Below are positions 34,001 through 46,000 of a stretch of DNA of 64,000 nt, piece by piece (positions within the stretch are counted from its first letter, which is position 1; each line of letters begins with the position of its first letter). The stretch spans positions 29,307,628-29,371,627 of the forward strand of contig OZ037767.1 of the NCBI GenBank assembly GCA_964035545.1, read 5' to 3'. The notes under the pieces were generated by a model. It was not told the DNA's origin. It was given only the letters and a program-made list of their open reading frames with translations, and did not search any database. A program made the translations under genes and the position numbers. Source of the DNA: Bugula neritina (Eukaryota; Bryozoa; Gymnolaemata; Cheilostomatida; Bugulidae).

Positions 34001-37000
34001 ACAGATGATGGCATAGAAATAATTAATTAGTATTTAAATGCAGTCTAACTTGTAGTAAAATAAATATACATTTTAATAGCACTAACACTAATTCCTCAAT
34101 AGGAACTTAGATTTAAAATTTGAGGAAAACATTTAATTGGAAAAACATATAGACTTTAAATATAGTATATATTGAGTTTACAAATTCTTAGTCTCAAATT
34201 CAGCATCTTTTACATTTTTCTGTCATTCATTAGCACAAGAGAAAACTACTTTAAAAACACAACTTTTGCTAAAAACAAAAGAATCATCTTAAAAAAGTTG
34301 AAAAAGAAAGGTTTGGAAAAACACACAGCTGATAATTCCACTGCTGCCAATATTGGTTGCATGAAGAAAGTCAGCAGTAGTTAAAGTATGATGGCTTTAT
34401 AATGACATCAGTTTAAGAAAATATAACACACCATGTAGCAAGTAAAAGAAACGATAGGGAACAATTGTGTGTTTTAAAGTAAAAATCATGAACTTTCAGA
34501 ACTGCCTTTGTAGATACTTTGAATATGATTCATTCTGAAGTTTATTGGCAGAAAAATAGTTTTTTTTTCTACATTTTCATTTCAAGTAAACTGTTGGCAT
34601 GTATAAAATTTATTTAAGTAATGACATTTTCTTTTCATTAAAATAAATTATTATAAGCGTGAACTATGTACAATATTGCACAAAGTATGTGTTATTTAAA
34701 TCTAGCACATGGTTTGGGAAGGTTTTAAAGAAGTTTATGATGGTCTAAAGGAGTAACTTAGCGGGAGAGTTTTGATATCGCAATGAAAATTTTAAATAGC
34801 ATACACATTTAGGCTACATCCAAACTAAATGAGCCCATAATAAACATATTAGACAGCCTGTTCTACATGAACATCATTTATTTTCTATACATATTTAGAA
34901 TATTCAAATTTATGCAAACAATTCATAGGTTTTTGAAACAAAATGCAAGATTTATCCACAAACTCAAAAATTCAGATAACACATCTGTCATCCGAGAAGA
35001 AAAGGAATTTTATAAGACACCATACCTGTTACAATTAAACTGCTGAGGTAACACTTTATTGGTGGGTTTTTGAATTGAAACAGGTGAATATATTCACATA
35101 AATTAGAATTCTACCAAAACTACATGTCAAATTCCACCAACTTGAGAAAAAATCTTATTCAGTTTGGCCACACACATTGATTTAAGCCAGTTGGTTTGGT
35201 TAGCAGGTGAAGAGTATGACTGAAAAAGATGATGGATGGTGACAGGTAATTATCATTGTCAATTTGAATGGTAATATACACTTATTAGACACAGCCGAGA
35301 AAAAACCTTGCGACTAATACAGAAATAAGGGAGGAGTAGATAGGCACATGAGTCCCTTGGTGAGAGCAATTTTAGCAATAATGAACAGTTTGGTCAGCTA
35401 AAAGGTTAATCGCGAGGTTCATTTCCTGTTGAAAGTCGGGCAAGGTCTGCAGCAGCAGTTCATTAGCTACACGGGACTCATTTTCTTGGTCAGCAAAGTT
35501 GATGAAATGAGACAAGAAAGAAAAAGCAGCAAAACTAACTTAACAGGAAAAATATGCCATACTCTGGGTTGATAGAGACTCTTGGAGATGATAAGTGGCA
35601 ATTCTAATTAATTTCTATAACTCTGATGGTAATAAATTCTTAGTTTAGTAACCGTCAGCTAATGCCCTAAACCAGGGGTGTCCATTCGAGGGCCACATTC
35701 TAAAACTTAGCTTGAGCTGAGGGCCACATCATCAGTTTTTAAATTAATTTATTCCAAATTCCTATGAATCATTACATAATAAAGTCACAATAATTACTGC
35801 AGGCTGCATGTTTTGTAGCATATATAAAAATAAATATTTTAAAAGTTGTTTTTTTATTTTAATTCATATATGTGTAAAATAATTCTGTTTATTATGCCTT
35901 TGAGGGCCACATAAATGTAGGCTGGGGTCACCTGTTGGACAGCTCTGGCCTAGACTATAGAGACACCATGTAAATTATAATAATTATAACTCCAATTTTT
36001 CAAATAACAATATCCACGACAAATGGATAAAATTGCCTACAAGTTGGTGATGTTAGAAGTATAATTTTATCTGTTGTGAAAAGTAGCACCTAATTTGCAA
36101 TTTTTTCATTAAAAAACACAAAGATAAAAGTACTAAAACCTCAAATTTTGTCTTCGTAAAGCCTATTTGCATTTTTCGCCATAGAATAAATTATTTGAAG
36201 TAGATTTTTCAACAAATATATTAATATTACAGAAATTGCAATAATTAAATAAAATATTTAATTTGATATAAATGCAAATTATCTGTTATATTTATATCAC
36301 AATAATGACATTGACTAGCTATCAAACTGTTGCGTGTTTTATCATAAAAATACTTCAGTTGACTAAACGTAACCTAGTATTTAAGAACTATTATACTCAT
36401 AAGTTATAGCTATACAATGCATGGGCGTGCTCCCATGTTAGCCCTAAAATGAGCTCACAATGATGTAAATATTTAATGGTTTAGAGTTTGAATAAAGCAA
36501 GAGTATTTCTAACACAGACCCAGAACACGCTAGAGCTCCATCATTCTGAAATGTCAGACAGTAAACCTCCTTACTGTGTCCCTCCTGGTGGATTATCTCC
36601 TCCTGGGCCTCCAGATCCCAGAACCTCCACGACTTGTCAAAACTAGAACCCACAATGCAAAGAATAAGCCACACTTTATATCGGTATACTTATATGCTAT
36701 GCCACACTCTATGTTGCTATAATATTTATATGCTAAACCACACTCTATGTTAGTATAATATTTATATGCTATACCACACTCTATGTTGCTATAATATTTA
36801 TATGCTAAACCACACTCTATGTTGCTATAATATTTATATGCCATACCACACTCTATGTTGCTATAATATTTATATGCTAAACCGCACTCTATGTTGCAAT
36901 GATATTTATATGCTACAATATAGCCTATATTTGTATAACAATGGATGAAATTAATGTAATTATAATATTATTTACTCAGTCAAACTATGCAAATTCTTAT

Positions 37001-40000
37001 AAAAAAAATTAATTAAAATAAAATATAAATTAAAAGAAACTTTTAAAACTTATTAGATAACTATAGCTTCTACTATCTCCTCCATGTACATAAAAATGCA
37101 TACAATCACAGGGCCACCCAGTATTTTTTTTTAATATAGGTTTTGGGACGGTTTTTGTGTACAACGAATTCAAACTGCACGTGCAAGTAAATGCATTGCA
37201 GCTTTATAAAAAGATCTTGTGCTTTTTTCAAAAAGTAGACAATTTGACTAAAGTTAACAATAAACTCATAAAAAATACTTTCATACTTCCGAAAATACGA
37301 AACATCAGTTTATGAAAGCTGTTCAGGTTACAAGAACTAGTAGCTGTCTTCAAAATTTTGGTTGAAAAACAACACCATGTATAACAAAAGAGAAGAGAAA
37401 TATTAAAAGCAATTAATGTGTAGGCAATGCAGCAATATTACTAAAGTGATGATAAGTAAGATCTGTATATAACGCAAAACAAATAAATCTAAATATCGTC
37501 AAAATGATAATATTTCGCTCCACAAAACTTACATTCAAAAACATGCTGGCATTTATATATTTTATTAAACTTTATTCTATTAAATATGGAGCCTATACTT
37601 GATGGGCTAGAACTTGAAATGGCACACATTTAACAAATTTTAAATTCTTGTTTTTTGATAAATTGCCCAGCGGTTTTAAAAAATGCAAATTCATTCAATT
37701 TTTGTAGTTATTATTTAAATTACTTTTTTAAATATTTTCATTCCAATATTTAAAATAACCAACTTCAAAATTATAATCGGGAACTTATTATTTAAAGTTT
37801 AAAAATGACTGTGCTAGCAAAAAATGGTTTCGGTATCTGTTAGAGTCTTAGTTATGACCATATATTATTTTATCCAATCAAGAAAAGTAAAAATATCATG
37901 TAACAAAAAATGCAAGTGCAAATCGATTAGCCGGGCTGATGGTAGCAATTGACATTTAAAAAGTATTATCTTGCCATAAATTTTCCACCTTGTTTCAAAT
38001 TATCAGTGAAAACAAAAATAAAATTTTTTAGGAGCTTGAAATATGATAAATAACGTGCTTTTTGCTCATCTTAGGTATAAATATTAAATCATAATAAACA
38101 TCAAAACACTAGAAGATTACTTGTAAAAGAGAAATGAAGCTATTAGTTTTTGGGGTACACCTGACAACTTTCATCCATTAGCCACTGAAAAATAACATTG
38201 GTCAGATTTTCACTTTTAGTGATTAATTAAATTGAGTTTAAGCAACTGTTACATATATGGCATTTTAAATATTTGTAACTTTACTCAAAACCCATTATTT
38301 AAATTGAAGTAGACAGAGATACCATCTTTTTACACAGTACTCAGAAAACACCAATAAACTTGAAAGAGAACTTGGAGGTATTGCAAATATCCTGTCAATT
38401 CATCAAGTATAGTAAAAACAGTTCAAAGCAGCCCTGCAAGTTTTATTCTCGATAACATAAGCTTTTGGTAAGCTTTAAGAGGACCAGAAAAATCTTGTTA
38501 GGCTTCTCGCAACTTATTCCGATTAAAATAAGTTAATTTCATGGCGCCTAAAGCCAGATTTACTTTAAGCTACAACCAAAATGACTCTGATGGAAGAGCT
38601 CAGTGGGTTACACTTCCCTTGCCAAGATTTAAAAACCGCAAATTATAAATGACCTTCAAGCCCTCGAAACCCTCCAGTGATGTTTTTGCTGCACCTGTTA
38701 GCACCAACGGAGTAACAATTTGGTTTTGCCTTTTGGTGTGGGCTGCAACAGCTTACATTATGCTAATAGAATGGTTCCTCAACATTTTTATTTCTAAAAG
38801 TTGAGCATAAAATAAAACTAGAGATGAATGAATTACTAGAAGATAAAAGATAAAACAATAAAAAAGCAATTAAGTTTAAAAAAATGAAAAATTAAAATTG
38901 CTATATTTTTTTCCTCCTAAGACAGCTAATCAACAACTTTAATAATCAAGTATAAACTTTCCCATATGCCAACTATGTTTAAATTGATAAAGATGTCTAC
39001 TTATTTTGATTTTTCATACCTGAACAGAAATAAGAGTGTGTTTGTGATCAGTATAAATTATTTCCTTCTATAACTATTATTATTTGTTCCCGTAAATATT
39101 CTTATTACTTTATAGAACCTATATATACCCACGTTTTGTGCATAAATAGTACATGTGAGTCATACAAATTACAATTAGACTGGTAGTTTATTTGGAGAGA
39201 AAAAAGTATTATGTTCCATAAACACTTTAATTTCGTATTAGTGTGATAGTGTGATAAGGTTTTGCCAATAATAAAAAAAATACTTTTATGCATAGGAATA
39301 AATTCACAGTACATTTAAAAATTAGAAACAATAAAAAACAAAAAGTTATATAAGCACCAAAATACCAAATGCTATAATATAAACCACCCTGGCATCGGGT
39401 TTGCAGAAACATGCTGGTTTTAGAACATGGGGGTAGAAATACCTGCAGAAAATGTGTTCAGGCTAAAGTAGTGAGTCTTGAATGACTTTATATAAAAAAG
39501 ACTTCAAACAACCCCATAAAAACCTGAAATAAAAACTAAAGGCAATTTTGAAACTCCTTTAATGACTTTCCATGGATGGTTTATATATAACAGAGACTAA
39601 CTCTGTAAACAGTTGACCTGTGAAACTAGTTTGTAGTCAGTAAAAATTTTAATTCTCAACTTTGACAGCTCTAAAACTAATAAAAAATGAACACCAATTG
39701 ATAGGCTAAAAGAGATCATTTCTAAAATTAAATGAAAAATACTAGGAATCATATTACCATCAATTTTACAGTAGATTTTAAAGACTTATACGTGTAGATA
39801 CAAGAATACAGCTAATCACCATTTTTCCATGGATTGATCTTAGCAAGATCCATCCATGGAAAGACGTCAAAGATTGATCTGAGAAGTAGAAAAAGACGGC
39901 CTCAATAAAATGTTGCCTGCTAATAAAAATTATAACTTATTATTAATTACTAAGCAAAGTACCAATTAATTACTATAGAAACCTTTTCAGAAGTTAAAAT

Positions 40001-43000
40001 TTGACTTTCATCACAATGATTAAAAAAACTCAATTATATAAAATTATAGACGGTGGAAGGTACAAAAATGGGAGCATTTAAATTGAATTTAAATGACTAT
40101 TAAAACTTACTTTCATTTGCTTAACTTTCACTTACTTGATGCGTAATTTAAAGCCTAACAATCCTGTAATTTTATGAAAAATCTGCAAGACAGCTAGTCA
40201 TTATATATAAGCTGCCAAGCTAAAAAATTAAGAGTAGTTATCTTAAATTGGCCAAATTACTTCATACTAAACGCTTTGCTGGGTATAGTTTATAGCTGGC
40301 GTTAAATTTTAGACTGCAAAAATCTTGTTTTTTAAACCACAGTAGCTTTAATCACTCAGATGGGTGAACAAATTATACTATTAAAGTACCCTTCACTTAT
40401 GAAGAGGCAGCTCCGTGAGATTGTTTCATGGAAAGACGGCGAATAAGGAAATTTTACTAGTTCTAGCATTTCACACAGTGTATGATTAATACCATATTAT
40501 TTAAAAGCTTTGAATTTTACAAGTACGAAAGAGAATAACAGCTTGTTAAAGAGTATAAACAAAGAATTTAGTGGGTAAGAAAAAGAAAGCTCACAAGAAC
40601 TTTCTGATCAAAACTTTCACAACAATTATAGTGGTGGCGATAGCAAGTTCAACGGAACTGTAATACAGCAGACATGGCCCTTAGCCCCAGTGCTTGTGTG
40701 ATATTCTTAGTGTCAACTAATAAATCAAACCATAACTCTACCGCACTGTCACTACGTTTCTATTATCGCATTATTCGAATGGATTTTTTCATTCGCCCCA
40801 TGGAAATAGTTGCATCGGAGCAAAACAGCAGCAGGAAATTCAATGTAAAGACTCCTTCGATGAAAATTTCCTTCGCCTTATTCGAATCATGGAAACGGGT
40901 CTGTAGCTTAAAGGATTGCTCTATCTTAGTTTATTACAATCACATTATAATTATGAACTATAATCTAATGTGTATGCAAACAATTGTGACTTTGCAAAGG
41001 GATATATGCCTAGAAAACAGCTTTTCAAAATTCCAATTTTGAGGGAGGTAAAATTTTCAGCCATGAAAAAGAATAGCCTAATACGTGACGTGTGAACGCC
41101 AGTAACTATGCTGCACGTGCTAACTATAACGCTAGTATTCAAGGTTGCTTAGCGCAACATCAACCAATAACGCTCAAGCAGTTACAGTGCGCTATATAGG
41201 TCAGCTTTGGTGCGCCCGTAATATTGCACAATCTGACCTAGTTTAGATCGATCGCAGGCATTCATCCTAAAGAATGCATGTTTTTGCAATGCTTTTTTCT
41301 ATGTTTACAAGCAAAATATGGCCTAATGTTATCACATACATGTTATTTAACATGTCAAAAAACTATAGATTGAGATAATTCACATTTGCACTTCTATAAA
41401 TATACAAATTACGGGCTGAAAGATCACATCTCACAGTCATATTTCTATAGTTATTCCTTTGTATAGTCACGTGACCAGCAGGAATGCTGGCGCTGTTACG
41501 TCACATTTCCCAGCTCATTTCAAAATCGGCGTTTTGGCTGTTACCAATCTACACCCTCAACTTCAACTAACTTTTTCTACCTTTGGTCAAATGCTTTTTG
41601 TCAATGCATGCTTAGAAAAACACAATATTATGTGTGTTTGACCTAAATGGCCATTTATTAGACAAGATAGAGCAATCCTTTAAATTTAATGAAACCTTTT
41701 GTGACGGAGGCAGAGATCAGCAATTGTAGCGGCTAGTGACGTAGTTACTCGATGTAAACAATAAGTATAAGTTATAACCTACGCTAAGGTGTCTCATAAC
41801 AACTTAAATTTTATTTATCTTAGCTGCTATTATTTAAAATAATTACCAATCATTTAAATTTATAAAACTTTTCTGTAAGCCGGAGCATCCCGAAGCTAAA
41901 AATAAATTGACAGCTATTTTCATTTTGAAGCTTCAAATTACTCTTAAAATTTAGTTTACGCCACGAAATACTTTATGCTTTCATTGGTTTGTGCTTTTTC
42001 AAGTCAAAATAAATTCATCGGCTCAAAGTTTGTGTATTTAATGAATTTAATCTAGCAAAAATGGGGCAAAAGCGGTAATTAATTTGTCATTAAGCATGAA
42101 CACTAACTCAAAGTTGGCCATATTAATTTACAAATTTTAATTCAGCTGGCATAATTGTAAAGAGAAGATAACTTCATGCGGATTGCATAGAAACGTATGG
42201 TTTTCCCTCGATGTAATCAGGGTGTCATCTCAGATAGACGCTATTTATTTATTTTGGTATAATATATATTCTATGTGCAATTTATTTGAAAACATTATAG
42301 AAATATATGTATATTTAAATAAAATTGAATCAATTGCTTGTTACTTAGCACATGAATAAATTCCTTTGATCTGCATTAACTTATTAATTTTGTATTTTCT
42401 ATACCTCTTGTTCTTTAAAAAGACATTGTGTTAATAAGTATTCATTAAAGATCATATCTATGATTAATGTATTACTGCTTTTTTTCATACACATATCCAT
42501 GAAAATAGAAATATCATTCCAGATAATTTATATTAGCTATTATAGCTATTATAAGCTATAGCTATTTAGTAATCAATGCAACATCTATGTAAGTATGTTA
42601 CTATATTATGTAATTGCACCAAAATAAAAAATAGCGTCTAACTGGGATGAAACTGTAATCAGTACGGGTATACACTTTCCTAACTCAAGCATTGAAAATT
42701 CTTATGAAGGAAGAAAATGTTCAACTAACAATTTGAGTTAGTATTCAATATTTGCGCTCAATGTAAATGATCTCCATAATGTTGAATAAAATGGTAACTT
42801 TTTATCATTAAATTTTTGTATATTTTTAACAAAATGCTATGTTAGTTGAATGCATTGAAGTACATATTAAAATTCTATTTAGCTACAGTAACAATTCACT
42901 GACATGAGTTTGGTTTGCTTATGGTAATCTAACAACCAAAACCAAAATTATAGCTCGTTCCCCTACCAGATAACTTTTTACTGAATTCATATTAAATAAT

Positions 43001-46000
43001 CGTTTCATAGCCAGATATGGTAGCTGTAAAAAGTCAGTTTTTTTCCTTTTTACCATAATTTTTTAAAAGTTAAAAAATGATGCAGCTCAATGCTTTTATG
43101 GCTTTATTGCTAATACTTCTAGTGGAACAATTTGAAGTCCTGTACATAAAATACCATGACACTGTTGAGACATCTTATAGCTCTAAGTTAAAAGCAGAAA
43201 TTTTAATCTACAAATTTATCCATTAGTAGATTCTGTATTATTTATAATTTATATTATAACAATAAATATTTTAGCAACTTTTGAATAAAATATTAAGCAA
43301 GTTAGTTAACTACTTAAAAGTTTGTGACAACTAGTATGTTAAGCTGATGGGAAGAATTAGAGGTTTTCTATTGTCAGCGACTAAAATAGCTGTATTGAAT
43401 TTGAATGAGCACTAGCATCTCAAAGTATGAAAGATGACAAGCAAAAGCTCTACCCTACTTGGGTGAGTACTCCATCACTTTGTTAACCTGATTATACTTT
43501 TACTAAAGAGATTTTCAGTATTAAGGTAATTATTTAAAAGTACTGACGGAAACTATATAACATATTATTAATTAGCAAAATTAAGATTGGTTATAAAAAT
43601 ATAACCACCTTACTCTGGTAAACTTAAAGTAGTCCTAACTTTAACTCAAGTTACTAACTTGGCGATCACTAATTGGGACAAATTATGGCCTGATCATATT
43701 TGGCCCTACTTTTATCTCTAACAACCCATATGGCTGTACTTTAAATCATCGAATAGAGTGTTTGAGACATAAGTACAGGTGTCCAGAAAAGTGGATGATG
43801 ATACATCAAAGAAAAGTTAGAAGGTGTTTCTCATAGCCTACTGACCATGCCGTCCCGAGGAACCTTCCGCTGGGGTGAAATGCAACCCGACTCACTCTAA
43901 ATGGAGAGTGGCCTTCGATATCAGCTATGGGTTCCTCACTCTCCAAGTTCCACAACTTCACCATGCCGCTCTGGTCACATGACGCCATGTTGATAGACTG
44001 TGGAGACTGAGTGAGACTAGCTTGTGGGTGGAAGGTAATACAGGAGGCCTGGCAGAGGTGCCCTAACCAACACAAAGTTACAAGAATTGATTCTCTGTAA
44101 AACCCAGGCCATGATTTAGTCAAAAGACTAAGTCATTATTATTAAAAAATAATTTTATAACTAAAACTGTACTTTTATATATACATGCTGACATGTAGAG
44201 CAGCTACTAAACAGGGCATTTATAACTTGGAACAATGAAAGGAACTTTTAAAAGATGATCGCATGAGGGTTACTTGAGATGAAATACTTGAATGAACAGG
44301 AAATGGTGCCACAATAGTGTTGAACTCTAAACTAATTAAGTGCTGCAAGGAAGAGAGAGTGACGAGTGAAGATTTGTTTTCAGCAACTCTAAGTATGAAA
44401 TAATTAATATCAGTAGAAATTAGCAGCGAAACTTAATCATGCAGATAAAGTACAAAAAAGCTCCTGAGAAAGAAGTGCTATCAAATACAGTTAGAAATGT
44501 TACAACTTTCAATAAAATTTTGAGAAGCTATTTTAAATATACATATTATACTAAGACACGTGCAGGAAAGTGGTAACATGAAAACAGCTGTTATTTTTAT
44601 AGTGTTTAATCTAAATCTTACTGCACATGCAGCACATTCAATTACAAAGAGCAAAGCTTCCAGTGGCCAGTCTTCTAATGATAGAATAAAATATAATAAA
44701 CATAGCAAACATATATATTACATAATGAAGGTGCACAGACTGAATGTAAAGCAGCCAATACAGTTCTCTCTGTTTTAGTAGCTAAAGAGTTAGCTAACAC
44801 AGACTACCATCAACTAGAGAACATTGGATAAGGATGAATATAAAGACTTCCATTGCCGTTTGATGGCTGAGTTATAGGAGTAATAGGAGCTTAAAGTTGA
44901 TCACTTGCTGTGACAAAACTGAAGACGGATGATTTGAAAGGAGTAACAGTTGAATGACCTGCCCATGTATGGTATTAGTTGAGATAATCTCCACAACAAA
45001 ATATGAGACTGAGCGATAAACTCCAAAAGTGAGCAATACACTCAGTACTACCACCAAGCTAAGTACATCCAATGGCCGATAACAGAATTGTTCTATACAT
45101 ACTGCTGAAATGAAAATAAAGGAGATAATCTACAATGTCCAGTATTCCATCTAACTCCAGGGTTAAACACACATTGTAAGTTATTGAAGTGATTAGAAAT
45201 TATCGAGTAGAACTGGTACAATGTGAGTGCATAAAAATTTCAATACATTTAATGAAAATTTAATATTATTTAATGGAAAATTATTACAGAGTTTAATTAA
45301 TTGAGAAATAGATCAAAATTGTGATAAAAAATTTTTCTAAATTTTACATTTTACAATTGAAACTTCCTGTTTAATGAACTATATATTATTTCATTAACTC
45401 AAGAAATGCAAGCTTACCTTTGAGTGTACGTATAAGCATACCTTTGAGTGTACGTATAAGCATACCTTTGAGTGTACGTATAAGCATACCTTTGAGTGTA
45501 CGTATAAGCATACCTTTGAGTGTACGTATAAGCATACCTTTGAGAGTACGTATAAGCTCACAGTCCGGGACAGACCATAACTTGCAGAGGCCCGACCAGC
45601 TAGCTGTAGCCAACATCTCACAGTTTGGGGAAAACTCGCAATACGACATCGGCCTGCTGTCTCCAATCTGACTCGCTTCATTTGTGAACGACTTGAAAAT
45701 CATATATTATTTATTGATACTTTCAAATGAGGCGGAAGCAATAAGATGGCAAATAGCAATAAATTATTAAACAAGAACAACTGTTATATAATACCTATAA
45801 CATTGTTAGAAAAAACTTTATGTGAAGCTATTAGTGATAACCATAAAGAAGTGTTGAAGATAAGTGCAATTATAAAATCAAAGAAGAAAATTGTAGAATA
45901 TATATGTATCAGCAATGGCCATTCAAAAACCTTATATCAGTTTCTGACCGGCATTGAATGGCCTCTGATAAAAATAGACATTGCCACCATATCTTACATG

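Larger units (their letters stand above)
36916..43845 (-). other. PRPF4 intron 6 (large)
   Basis: About 7 kb of AT-rich sequence. It contains the hairpin at 39,824-39,862, related single arms near 39,563 and 40,428, and a SINE-like stretch near 38,590. The ORF at 40,674-41,042 (+) shows no domain. I find no nested gene. Confidence 0.5.
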
